NCBI RefSeq assembly: GCF_002917095.1
Contig: NZ_PQGA01000020.1
Coordinates: 45,048 to 109,047 of the forward strand
Length of the DNA: 64,000 nucleotides
Source of the DNA: Paraburkholderia eburnea
GTDB taxonomy: Bacteria > Pseudomonadota > Gammaproteobacteria > Burkholderiales > Burkholderiaceae
Direction: 5' to 3'
Shown: positions 1 through 9,100 of the stretch, in pieces
Numbering within the stretch: position 1 is the first letter of the stretch
Layout: each line of letters starts with the position of its first letter
Notes under the pieces: generated by a model
What the model saw: only the letters and a program-made list of their open reading frames with translations
Databases searched by the model: none
Told to the model about the DNA's origin: nothing
Program-made: the position numbers and the translations under genes

Positions 1-978
1 CCCAAAACGTATCCGATATTGGTTACGACTGAAGTGCCTAGCACGCCCGAGAATGCTTTGGTAGTTCGTATCTTTCGTACATTGACGCAGAGACTGTCGA
101 ATTCCAATTTCCCACCTAGTTCTGCTGAGTCATTGTTGGGCAGGCGGTACAAGAGCTGGATCCTTGGGCGAATGAAGCGGGATCCGTGGACAGCGGTAGG
201 CGGGGGCTCATCCCTTCCTAGGCTTTACCTTGAAGCGTCACGCAGAATTGCCCGGAGGCAAACAGGAAATGAACGGGCGTATTCAGATCTCGTTGACTTT
301 GTAAGAGATTGGAGACTGGTTGGAGAGGATTTGACCGGTGCAACGTCTTCTGAACGTTTCGTCGAGTCAATGCTTTCATTTCCTGCTGACGAAATATTTT
401 TGGACCGTATTTATGAGATTTGGTGCATTCGCTCGATAGGTCAGGCTTTTCTGCAGGTTGGAGCACGATTGAAAGACGGGCCTGCTCCATTGATCGAAAG
501 CCGGCGGCGGCCGATATACGCCTTTGAGCTCGATGCGCACACGTTTGAGGTTTGGTTCCAAAGATCATTACCCGCCGAAGATGCGGAATGGATGTATGAA
601 TCCACTGGGGCAGCACTTAGGGGTATACCCGATATTTGCGTGATCGCGGATAATTCTTGTCGTATTCTAATTGACGCAAAAAATAGGCTGGTAACTGGAT
701 CTACACGATCCGAAGAGACCTATAAGATGCTTGGATATTTTGAGAATTTCCATTCAGCGCTTAGGTCGCCTGCCAATTGGGGGGTTTTGGCGTTTGTTTC
801 GAAAAATGGGTTTTCGCGGAGCCTCAGGGCGCGCAATGGTCGCCGTCTTGAGTTGATTAGTTCCCATCCGACGAATGCAGGAGATTGTTTATTTGCTAGT
901 GATATTAGGGAAATTCTACGGAAATGGATGGCTGGCTTGGGGGTTTCATTTGGTGATCCGGAATCCAATTTGATTTGA
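1..978 (+). CDS. PD-(D/E)XK nuclease-like protein, probably 5'-truncated by the window edge
   Basis: The frame is open from base 1 to the stop at 978, so the gene may begin upstream; the first possible start inside the window is TTG at 19, without a clear ribosome site. Near 620-690 the protein has a PD followed about 14 residues later by D-A-K (GIPDICVI ... ILIDAKNR). This is the core of a PD-(D/E)XK nuclease fold, and the layout resembles McrC/DUF2357-like restriction nucleases. Base composition is clearly AT-richer than the phage structural genes, which suggests later acquisition. It converges on the EVE-like gene at 993-1445, with 14 bases between their ends. A modification-dependent or self/non-self nuclease is a reasonable guess; the family assignment rests on the motif only. 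Confidence 0.6.
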   Translation, partial: PKTYPILVTTEVPSTPENALVVRIFRTLTQRLSNSNFPPSSAESLLGRRYKSWILGRMKRDPWTAVGGGSSLPRLYLEASRRIARRQTGNERAYSDLVDFVRDWRLVGEDLTGATSSERFVESMLSFPADEIFLDRIYEIWCIRSIGQAFLQVGARLKDGPAPLIESRRRPIYAFELDAHTFEVWFQRSLPAEDAEWMYESTGAALRGIPDICVIADNSCRILIDAKNRLVTGSTRSEETYKMLGYFENFHSALRSPANWGVLAFVSKNGFSRSLRARNGRRLELISSHPTNAGDCLFASDIREILRKWMAGLGVSFGDPESNLI

Positions 979-992
979 CAAAGTTCGGATTA

Positions 993-1445
993 TCATTTTT
1001 TCGACCGAATCATCCATTGAAGTAGGGTTTCGGCATCTTTTTTGGGGAGTTTTCGCATTGAACGAATTAAGCCAACTTTGACGGCCCATCCGTTGATGCG
1101 ATGATCTTCATGCTTGAATCGGTCGAGCTGATCCCAGAGATCTTTAGTTTTTACTGGAATTTCCTGCTGCTGATCCAAGATGCACTGTGGCTCGACGTCA
1201 ACAATCAACGGTAATTTATACTTTGTTGCATAGACGTGGTCCATCGACTTGTATGGTGAGCTTGAGACGGTTAGAGCGCCGCACCAGGTCATTCTCTCGG
1301 CTAGATAGCAGATCAATACGTCATCTGTTTTGACTTTCTTGATGCTAGCCTCGAGCGTCAATCTAAATCCAATAGATTTTTTTGGGAGAGCTATGAAATC
1401 CTGCCAAGTTGACGGCGTGAATACCACTGTGTAGTAATCAGGCAT
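993..1445 (-). CDS. EVE/PUA-like domain protein (possible modified-base reader)
   Basis: This 150-residue protein begins with a YYTVVFTPSTW segment. It continues with a basic GFR turn, then K-T-D-D-V-L-I-C-Y and W-C-G-A-L-T-V strands. Such a pattern is typical of EVE and YTH-like PUA folds that hold a modified nucleobase in an aromatic cage. These domains occur as N-terminal readers in McrB-type restriction systems and as separate proteins beside nucleases. It reads toward the PD-(D/E)XK gene and shares its AT-rich composition. The start at 1445 is an ATG with only a weak purine-rich site (TGAAAG) before it. The fold call is by pattern, not by alignment; a phage protein of other function cannot be excluded. 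Confidence 0.5.
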   Translation of the reverse strand: MPDYYTVVFTPSTWQDFIALPKKSIGFRLTLEASIKKVKTDDVLICYLAERMTWCGALTVSSSPYKSMDHVYATKYKLPLIVDVEPQCILDQQQEIPVKTKDLWDQLDRFKHEDHRINGWAVKVGLIRSMRKLPKKDAETLLQWMIRSKK

Positions 1446-1726
1446 ATTTTGCTTTCAGTGAGTAACAACTGTTTTAGTGCGAGCGGGTTTCGAATTTTAC
1501 TACGACATCTCGAACGTTTTCATGCCGAGTCTTCCATGATTGGATAGCATCAACAGGATGATCTCCGCGAGCCGACGGAGCACCAGACCATTTTACTTCC
1601 CGCCGTTCCTTGGGCCCGACGCAACATGGGAGCTGCCAGCGGTGTTCCGCTCGATAGTTCACAATGCGCAGGATCAGTGTCTATCCCATCTCGGCTGAAA
1701 AGAGCCGCCCCCAAGTTGCACAGCCA

Positions 1727-2191
1727 TCATAGGCGTGCTGTGACAGCGGCAGATGCTTCCGAATCCGGACCTACTGGCAGCGTCGCCAGAGCTGCCGACA
1801 GGGCCGTCTGGAAAACAATCAACCCCGCCTGTACTGTGAGTCGAGTCTGACTATCGAGCGGAAGATCGTTGACGATCGTCAGCGCCGTCGGAATCGATGT
1901 ATCGATGAGCGCCTGCACCGATGCGGTATCGACATTGGTGGTCGCCTGGCAGACGGCTGTACTATCGGTCGCGAGCGTGGCCAGTGCCGATGCTTGAGGG
2001 GCAAGCAACGTGTTGCCGTTGGAGGCCAGCGCCGCCAGACTATTCAGCTCCGGCTGAACCACGGCACAGGCCTGCTCGACGCGAGTCTGAAAGGTGGTCG
2101 CCACTGTCGTCGTCGTCTGCTGTTGCGCCGTCGTGCAGGCAGCGAATGCAATGGGCGTAGCAAGACCCGCCGCGAGAAGCAGCTTCTTCAT
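1727..2191 (-). CDS. Phage-encoded lipoprotein
   Basis: The 154-residue product starts MKKLLLAAG and has a hydrophobic signal ending in the lipobox F-A-A-C, so Cys19 should be lipidated. The mature part is rich in Thr, Ala and Ser and has no cysteine-rich domain or known enzyme motif. The ATG at 2191 is preferred over the GTG at 2200 because it gives a standard signal peptide and has AAGG about nine bases upstream. It is the last gene of the lysis cluster, so an outer-membrane role such as o-spanin is possible. It is larger than usual Rz1 proteins and lacks their proline-rich character, so the function stays open. Confidence 0.75.
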   Translation of the reverse strand: MKKLLLAAGLATPIAFAACTTAQQQTTTTVATTFQTRVEQACAVVQPELNSLAALASNGNTLLAPQASALATLATDSTAVCQATTNVDTASVQALIDTSIPTALTIVNDLPLDSQTRLTVQAGLIVFQTALSAALATLPVGPDSEASAAVTARL

Positions 2192-2248
2192 GATAGACAC
2201 CTTCGTGGAGATTGCCGCGAACGCGGCGGGAGGAAAACAGTGGGGGAA

Positions 2249-2521
2249 TTACGCCTGCTGGGTAGCCGGGGCAGGGGGCACAGTTGGAGCTGGGGTAACG
2301 GGCTCAGCCGCAGGTGCGGGCGCATCGGTCTTCGCGGCCTGATGGCTCGCCCAGCAGTTTCCGATCGCATGTACGCCGGTCACGATCAGCGCCGCAACCA
2401 GATACGGCAGGCTCTCCGGAATGGGCAACGGGCATCCGGCCAGCAACCACTGCAGCATGGGCGCGAGCGTGGCGGCGGTGATGGTCGTTCCGCCGGTGAC
2501 GAGGGACGAGACTTGATTCAT
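2249..2521 (-). CDS. Small lysis-cluster membrane protein with Pro/Ala-rich tail
   Basis: The 90-residue protein has hydrophobic segments around residues 16-30 and 38-55, followed by a tail of Ala, Pro and Thr (about residues 64-90). A consensus AAGGAG lies seven bases before the ATG at 2521, which settles the start. It sits directly after the endolysin gene. Small membrane proteins in this position are often second holins, antiholins or i-spanins. I see no coiled coil, so an i-spanin is less likely than a holin-like protein. Confidence 0.65.
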   Translation of the reverse strand: MNQVSSLVTGGTTITAATLAPMLQWLLAGCPLPIPESLPYLVAALIVTGVHAIGNCWASHQAAKTDAPAPAAEPVTPAPTVPPAPATQQA

Positions 2522-2559
2522 GGTCGACTCCTTGGTCGTAGTGGTGAAAATCGAACGGA

Positions 2560-3063
2560 TTACGCGAGGTTGGTTGCCCCGCGCAGAATTGCGCCACCCG
2601 CATTGACGTAGGCGGTCTGCAATGCGGCGATCGTATTGACGTGCTGCCCGTAGTCGTTGCCGGGCAGGCTGGCCCAGATGCCAGAGCAGAGTTGGACCGC
2701 CTTCGTGAAATTGCCAACGTCGATGAAAGGCAGCGCGCCTTTCTCGCGAATCTGCTGCAGCGCGATCCGGTCTTGCGAGAACGGCGAAAAATCCGGCAAC
2801 TTCAACTGCTGCCGATACGCGAGCCAGTAGCGATAGAGCAGCTGGTACCGGCCGGCGGCGGTCGAATTGAACGCGGAGTTGAGGATGTCGGGGTGCGTCG
2901 CGTAGCTGGAAAACGTCAGCGGCTTGCCCGGCGTCGCGCTGACGAGCACGCGATAGCCGTCGTCGGATTCGGGGATGCGCGAGGTTCCTTCGCTCCATGC
3001 AATCATGTCGAGAAACGCGGTCCGGTTGGGGCCACCGGCCTGCTGTGCGGTGATGACGGGCAT
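2560..3063 (-). CDS. Endolysin, lambda R-type lytic transglycosylase
   Basis: The 167-residue protein matches the lambda R pattern along its length: A-F-L-D-M-I-A-W-S-E-G-T at the start, A-G-R-Y-Q-L-L in the middle, then Q-D-R-I-A-L-Q-Q-I and S-G-I-W-A-S-L-P-G. Glu25 in the WSEGT motif is the expected catalytic acid that cleaves the MurNAc-GlcNAc bond of peptidoglycan. There is no signal peptide, so export should depend on the holin encoded two bases upstream. GGAGG lies seven bases before the ATG at 3063. Confidence 0.93.
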   Translation of the reverse strand: MPVITAQQAGGPNRTAFLDMIAWSEGTSRIPESDDGYRVLVSATPGKPLTFSSYATHPDILNSAFNSTAAGRYQLLYRYWLAYRQQLKLPDFSPFSQDRIALQQIREKGALPFIDVGNFTKAVQLCSGIWASLPGNDYGQHVNTIAALQTAYVNAGGAILRGATNLA

Positions 3064-3065
3064 GG

Positions 3066-3272
3066 TCAATCCTCCGTGCTTGTGCGGCGGCGAAAAACCT
3101 TGTCGCGCGCCAGGATGAAAATCTGCAGAACCGTGTAGACGAGCGTGGCCGACAGCACAACGTTCGAGAGCGTCAGGTACGCCGCGACCTGGCCCAGCAG
3201 CGTGCCGATCAGGCCGCCAACCCACGCGATCGACACCTTGATCGATTCCATGACGTGATCATTGCTGTTCAT
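3066..3272 (-). CDS. Holin
   Basis: The 68-residue protein has two membrane helices (about residues 13-34 and 37-55), a polar N-terminus and a basic C-terminus (RDKVFRRR), as in class II holins. It would form the membrane lesion that releases or activates the endolysin. Two ATGs are possible, at 3278 and 3272. The GGAG site lies one base from the first and seven from the second, so 3272 is chosen; a dual-start holin/antiholin arrangement is conceivable. A terminator-like hairpin lies just upstream. Confidence 0.85.
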   Translation of the reverse strand: MNSNDHVMESIKVSIAWVGGLIGTLLGQVAAYLTLSNVVLSATLVYTVLQIFILARDKVFRRRTSTED

Positions 3273-3290
3273 GGGCATGCTCCAGAAATG

Positions 3291-3312
3291 AAAAACCGCC
3301 CCGGAGGGCGGC
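3291..3312 (-). terminator. Hairpin with U-tract just upstream of the holin
   Basis: On the minus strand a CCGCCC/GGGCGG stem with a four-base loop is followed by five T residues. It lies between the fibre-like gene ending at 3341 and the holin ribosome site. It looks like an intrinsic terminator. Because it precedes a lysis gene, it may be read through by antitermination or may act as a processing or timing signal. Confidence 0.7.
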
Positions 3313-3340
3313 GATGGATGTCTGCGAGGCGAGGTTCAAC

Positions 3341-4723
3341 CTAAGCGCCGCAGTAGTAGGAAAAGACAGCTAACGCGAGATCGGGGGCCACCTGCGGCTG
3401 GAATGCATAGAACCCGCACGAATCGGGCGTGAGAAATGAGTTGATCGCCTCGCTGAAAAGCGTTTGCCACGATGAACCGTCGCCTGACACTTCGTAATAC
3501 CAGTTCGTCGCGTCGCTACGGAGTCGCATCCATTCCGGAACGGCACCGAGGTTCGTCGAGAAAGCGTTTCCGCCCCACGACGAGAAATTGCTGAAGTTGC
3601 CGACCCAGTAGCCGAGCTGGTTCTGATACGCAAGCTCAAAGAGTTTCAGCTTTCCGCTCGCGCTGTCATACAGGCACGGCCCAACGCACCCGTAGTTGGC
3701 ATTCAATGGCGCTGCGCGCAAGCGCATCGTCACCTGAAAGGTCCCAGATGGTATCGGCTGCGTGAGGACGAATGCCTGCGCGCTGCTTGAATGCGGAGTG
3801 ACAATGTCAATGCCCCACGGATACTGCGTGGCGATGGCGCCCGTCGCCCCCTGATTACGCAGGGTGAAGGCGGACAATTGCGGCACGGTGTCCGTCGCGC
3901 CGTGTGATGAATTCGGTGTGATCGTCGCGCCTGATCCTGTCGCTGTCACGCTCGCGTTCGTGAAATTCAGCGCCCCCGGCGCCACGGCCTTGATGATGCC
4001 GCCCTGTTCAACCGCGCTGAGCGTACCGACAAGAGACAACCCTGCTCCGAGCTTGCCTCCTTCGATCACCTGCAGGTTCGCGCCGCCCGAGAGCGACTTG
4101 AAGACGAGTGATTGCGCGGTCGAGCTCGCTGCGTCGAGAATCGGGGCGCCACTGCCTTCATTCGATGCCCCGGTGATCGAGCCACCGGGACAGGTCAGCA
4201 CCAGACTTCCTGCGCCGTTGTCCGCGATTGAGAAATTTCCCGCTGCGGCCAGCGTTTTCACGACGAGACTCGCGGCCGTCGATGACGATGTATCGATCAG
4301 GCCGGCGCCAGCCCCTTCATTCACGGCACCGCGCAGCGATCCGCTGATGGCGTTCGGCTGGTAACTGCGCATGTCGGTGTAGCTCGACGCCGTCAATGTG
4401 CCGGTAACAACCTGAAACAGCGGAAACGAGGTAGCCGGAAACCCCGAAGTGTTGCTGCTGACGGCGCCCGTCACTGGGTCCGCAAAGATGTAATTCGTCG
4501 CACTCGCGGCGAGCGTCAGGATTCCATCGGGTACCGATTGCATGACGCCCGCCGGACTCGTATAGGTGCCGCCGTAGTAGCCCCAGATGAGGCCGCCCGT
4601 CGTTGCCGCACGCCGGCCCCATAGCATCATCGGGCTGGCGGCATCGAACAGCGCATTAAGCGTTGCCTCCTTCGTCGAGGAAGTCGCGGATAGCGTATCG
4701 AGCAGGGTCGAGCTGTTCGACAT
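3341..4723 (-). CDS. Tail fibre-like / receptor-binding protein, downstream paralogue
   Basis: The 460-residue protein has three parts. The N-terminal part (about 1-125) ends in the motif S-Y-T-D-M-R-S-Y-Q-P. The middle has repeats of about 45 residues containing EG(S/A)G, LD-A-S-S and K-(T/S)-L. The C-terminal part (about 275-460) resembles a jelly-roll or lectin-like domain with W-G-I-D, W-M-R-L-R and D-G-S-S-W motifs. Layout and length match the gene at 4727-6115, from which only three bases separate it, so the two are tandem duplicates. Position after the tail-tip gene supports a distal tail or host-recognition role. Its own ATG at 4723 lies just after the TAA of the upstream gene. Confidence 0.7.
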   Translation of the reverse strand: MSNSSTLLDTLSATSSTKEATLNALFDAASPMMLWGRRAATTGGLIWGYYGGTYTSPAGVMQSVPDGILTLAASATNYIFADPVTGAVSSNTSGFPATSFPLFQVVTGTLTASSYTDMRSYQPNAISGSLRGAVNEGAGAGLIDTSSSTAASLVVKTLAAAGNFSIADNGAGSLVLTCPGGSITGASNEGSGAPILDAASSTAQSLVFKSLSGGANLQVIEGGKLGAGLSLVGTLSAVEQGGIIKAVAPGALNFTNASVTATGSGATITPNSSHGATDTVPQLSAFTLRNQGATGAIATQYPWGIDIVTPHSSSAQAFVLTQPIPSGTFQVTMRLRAAPLNANYGCVGPCLYDSASGKLKLFELAYQNQLGYWVGNFSNFSSWGGNAFSTNLGAVPEWMRLRSDATNWYYEVSGDGSSWQTLFSEAINSFLTPDSCGFYAFQPQVAPDLALAVFSYYCGA

Positions 4724-4726
4724 GAC

Positions 4727-6115
4727 TTACGCTCCGGCGTACCAGGAAAACAGCGAGAGGCCGACGGCCTGACCGTTCGGATCGGCGAAAAATCCCACCT
4801 GATCCGGCGTGAGAAACGTCGTGCGCGAAAACGAATACATGTTGACCCACGTGACGCCATCCGGCGACACGTCGTAGTACCGGTTCGTCCCGTCGTCACG
4901 GATCCGGTGCCAGTCGGGCCAGAAGGTCATCGCGTACTGCGAGCCCTGAAACCCGTTCCACGAGGTCGGGCTGTTGAAGTTGCCAATGCCGTACTGGAAT
5001 CCGCTCTGATACAGCAGGCCCGCGGCCTGCAGCAGACCGCTTGAGCTGTTACGCCAGACCAGGCCACACTTGATGTAGCTGGAGCTGGCCGGAAACGCGC
5101 GCATGCGGGCGACGATCTGGTAGGGCGTCGCGGGCGCGGCAATCACAAGGCACGCGCAGTTCTCACCGCCCGCTTTCGGCGTGGACAGGCTGATGCCCCA
5201 AGGCTCCTGCAGCGCGGTGGCGCTGCCCTGATTGACCCAGGTGAAATTCGACAGGTTCGGCAGTTGATCGGGCGTGCCGAACCCCGAGAACAGCGCGATC
5301 TGCGCCTGCGATCCGCCCGGATTCGTGACCTGCGCCCCCTGGAAGTTGAGCTGCGTCGCCGCGCTGACGACGGTCGTGCCGTTCTGCTGGATCGCTGGCG
5401 CAGCGGCAGCGGCCGTATTCGCATCGATTGCGATGCCCGCGGATCCATTGTCGGTGATCGTGATGCCGCTGCCGGCGACCAGTGTCTTGAACGCGAGGTT
5501 GCTCGACGTCGTGGAGGCAGTGTCGAGCACGCCGACTCCACTGCCTTCGTTGCTGCCGCCCGTGACGGTGCCGCTCGTACCGCTCGTGCTGATCGTGAGC
5601 CCGTTCGATCCACCGTCCGTGACGGTGACACCGGCGCCGCCGATCAACGACTTGAAAGCGAGCGTCTGCGCCGTAGAATTCGCTGCATCCAGCACGGGCG
5701 TGCCGCTGCCTTCGCTCGTTGCGCTGCGGACGGTGCCCGCGATCGCGCTGGGCTGGTAGCTTCGGCAGTCCGTGTAGCTGGAGATGCCGGTCGAACTGGT
5801 CACGATCTGGTAGAGCGGAATTGACCCGGCGGGGAAGCCCGTGGTGTTCACCGACACGGAACCGGTCGTGGCGCTCGCATACACGTAGTTGGTCGCGCTC
5901 GCGGTGAGCGTGACGGTGCCGTTCGCGATCGCATTGGCGGTCGTGCCGACCATATACGTGCCGCCATAGTAGCCCCAGGTCAGGCTGCTCGTCGTGCTCG
6001 CGCGCCGGCCCCAGATCATTGCGGGACTGGCCGCATCGAACAGGGCATTGGCGATCACTTCCTTGGCTACCTGATTCGTTGCGATGGTGTCGAGCAGCGT
6101 CGTGCTGTTGGACAT
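4727..6115 (-). CDS. Tail fibre-like / receptor-binding protein, upstream paralogue
   Basis: The 462-residue protein shares the N-terminal start (MSNSTTLLDT), the central EGSG/LDTAS/LAFKTL repeats and a C-terminal sugar-binding-like domain with the gene at 3341-4723. The conserved C-terminal points include E-P-W-G-I, W-H-R-I-R-D-D and D-G-V-T-W. The ATG at 6115 lies four bases from the stop of the tail-tip gene. Repeated glycine-rich beta modules followed by a lectin-like head are typical of fibres or tail-tip appendages. No host receptor can be inferred. Confidence 0.7.
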   Translation of the reverse strand: MSNSTTLLDTIATNQVAKEVIANALFDAASPAMIWGRRASTTSSLTWGYYGGTYMVGTTANAIANGTVTLTASATNYVYASATTGSVSVNTTGFPAGSIPLYQIVTSSTGISSYTDCRSYQPSAIAGTVRSATSEGSGTPVLDAANSTAQTLAFKSLIGGAGVTVTDGGSNGLTISTSGTSGTVTGGSNEGSGVGVLDTASTTSSNLAFKTLVAGSGITITDNGSAGIAIDANTAAAAAPAIQQNGTTVVSAATQLNFQGAQVTNPGGSQAQIALFSGFGTPDQLPNLSNFTWVNQGSATALQEPWGISLSTPKAGGENCACLVIAAPATPYQIVARMRAFPASSSYIKCGLVWRNSSSGLLQAAGLLYQSGFQYGIGNFNSPTSWNGFQGSQYAMTFWPDWHRIRDDGTNRYYDVSPDGVTWVNMYSFSRTTFLTPDQVGFFADPNGQAVGLSLFSWYAGA

Positions 6116-6119
6116 CGTG

Positions 6120-9100
6120 TTACCTCGTGATGGTCGTCGTGGCAGATGCGCCCAGCACGCCCTGATCGCTGTTCTGCTGCACGCGGAAGGTGATCGTCGC
6201 GCCTGTTGAGAAGCCGTCCGCCGTGATATTGGCTGCGGTATACGTGTAGGCGCCGCCGGCACCATTGCCGGCAACCGTGACGGTCCGAACTGTGGTCGAG
6301 CCGTTCAGGATCGTGAGCGTGTAGTTCTCGGCTGACTCGTCGAGCGGGACATCGGCGCCATCGAGCCACTGGGTGCGGACGCGGGCACGCCGGATCCACG
6401 ACAGCGAGATGTCGGAGGTGCTCGACGCGCTGCCGTGCGCGGCCATGAAATACACTGGCGAGAGCGGCATGACCCGGCCGTTCTTGGGTGTGAGGCTCAC
6501 CTGCGCGCCGGGCGAACCCGAGAACAGATTGAGCAGGAATGTCTCGAAATACAGGGTTGAGCCGAAATCGGTCGTCTGGATCGGCATCGACACGATCGCA
6601 GCAGGATCGAGCAGCACGAACCGCTCGCCGGCGGCGTGGGTCGTCATGGCGGCTTCCGTGCCACCGCGCCCTCGCAGCAGACCGGACAACGTCCAGGTGT
6701 TGGCTGCCGTCTGCGTCGCGTTGCGGAAAAACAGGATTTCGCCGCCCAGCCACGCCGCATTGGCGCCGGCGAGGAAATCCGCATAGCTGCACGAGGCAAG
6801 TGCTCCTTCATAGAGGACGATGCTGACTGTATTGGTCTCGTCGGGGAGATTGCCACCGCCGAACGATGAAAGGGCGCCCGCCGCGTAGCCCATGACGGAC
6901 GCATGGGTGATCTGCGCGAACTGTGTGAACGTCACGTCATCGCGCGACAGGTCGATCGCCGCACCGGGCCACGACGAAGCCATCCCGCACGCGGCAATGT
7001 AGACGCCCGGTGTGCTGTCCGCATCGCGCAGCGGCGGAATGTCGAGCACAGAGAGGATGGTCGGGCCGCTGTAATCGATCTGCTGGCTGGCAAATCCGAG
7101 CGCAGTGCCGCCCTGCGTCGTGTAGGAGCTGCCTGGATAGATATCGGGTTCCTCGAGCGCGGCGGCCCAGAGGAGCGACCCCTGGCCGTCGTACTGGCAA
7201 CGCGTGATGCGCACCGTCCAGCTCTCGCCATTCGAGCCCTGCAATGTCATTACGTCGCCTGGCTCGTACTGCAGATAAGCGAGGCCTGTCGTGAACTGGA
7301 AGGTTTTGCGTCCGACCCATGCGGCCCATAGCATCGCCTGGGTGCGTGCCTGCGCGTCGGAACCTGCGAGCACGATCGGCACCTGCATGACGGTGTCGCG
7401 ATTCGAGTTCGTGTATGCGCGCATCGCGCGCTGTGTGTTCGGGTTGTAGTCGTCTCCGAGTTCCGGGTAAGTCAGCTGCATCGAGCGCGGAAGATCAACC
7501 TCCTGCGCGATCGTCTCGGTGACCGGTGTCGTGTTCGCTGTGTCCGCCAGATTTGGCGATGCACCGAGATCGGCGTACAGGAAGGTCCCGGCCGGTTGCG
7601 CACCGCGCTTCACGAACCGGATCACACCGCCCGAATCGCACGCATCAAAGAAGTACGTGGACATCAACGGGCCGAGGTTGCTGCGCGTGGTCGAATGGTT
7701 CGTCACGCAGTAGCCGTTCATCATGTCGGTAAGCTGCGAGACATCGACCTGCGACGCTGCCAGGCCGGCTCGATTGCACAGGTCAGAGACGGCATTGCCG
7801 ACCGTCGTGAAGGTCTGGCCCTGCGAGATCCACATGTAGCCGAGTGAGATACTGCTGAGGTTCGCACCCGAGGCGAACACGAAGAAATTCTCGTTGATGG
7901 CCACCATCGTCGATACGCCGAACGGGGCATAACCGAGTACCGTATAGGTGTTCTGCGATGGCCGGAACAGCGACACGGCGAGGTTGTCGCCGACCGTGTA
8001 GATGTAGTCGTCCGTCAGCACATATCCGGTGTTCGCATTGAAATTGATGCCGTTATACGTGGCGGTGACGGCCAGCGTGTTGCGGTCAAACTGGAACAGA
8101 TGGCCAGTCAAATCATCGAATGCATAGACATGCGTGGCCGAGCCGCCGAGGATGTGCCATTCGCCCAGCTGGGTACTCTGCGCGACGATCAGCCCCTGCT
8201 GCGAGAGATCGCACCGGTAAATTGGGCGGCCGCTCGTCGTATAGGACGAGCTCAGGAAGATGTCGCTGCCATTGCGCCAGAAGCAGGCCTCATCGCCGTC
8301 GAAGCCGAGGTCCATGCTGCCCGTCAGGCTCATGTCGTCGTAGGAGCCGTCTGGATGCAGCCACCCGGGCCAGGTATAGATGCCCGGTACGTCGCTGTAG
8401 CCGAGCGGCATGTTGATGCCACCCCGGTTGCCGCTCCAGTTGAGCAGTTGGGTCTGGACGGCACCATAGGCGCTCAGGTTTGCGACCGTCACGCCGTTGT
8501 AGCCGAAGTAGTACCCGTAACCCATAGCGATGCCCCCCGACGCCGACAGGCACGGCGCCATGAAGAACGTTCCGAGCGAGGTCGAGTACGCATACGTTGA
8601 CGCCGAGCTCGAAGTGGCGAGCGCAGCCGGCGCCGTGACGACCTCGAACGAGAGCGACGGCAGGTAGTTGCCCCACTGCGATAGATCCAGCTCGTTGAAT
8701 ACGACGTAGGCCAGTCCCCGGTACGCGGGCGTGTTGTTCACGCCAAGCGCGGCCTGCATCACCGGATCGGGCAACTGATTTTCATCGCCGGGGTAGACGG
8801 TGAAATTCGTCACCATCTGGTTCGAGCCACTGATCGCCTGGAAATTCGACGGATTGGACACGTCGTAGATCAGCTTGCCGTTGGCCCAGATGCGCCGCAC
8901 GGCCGTAATTGGACCCGCGCACAGACCGACAGCGAACGACATGGACACCTTCTGCTGCTGCGGTCCCTTGCCACCAGCCCCTTTACCGCCGCTGCTGGCG
9001 ACGTAAGGCTGGCCGGCCCAGATGATGTTCCCGGCAATCCGGTAGATGCCGTAGGCGAGCGGAACCGGCTTGCCGTATGCGCTGTCCTGGATGCGGATGT

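Noticed and set aside
1474..1662. Leftward 62-residue frame starting with GTG between the EVE-like and lipoprotein genes
   Set aside because: No ribosome site and no recognisable pattern; the stretch of about 280 bases may be simply intergenic. It cannot be excluded as a small gene.
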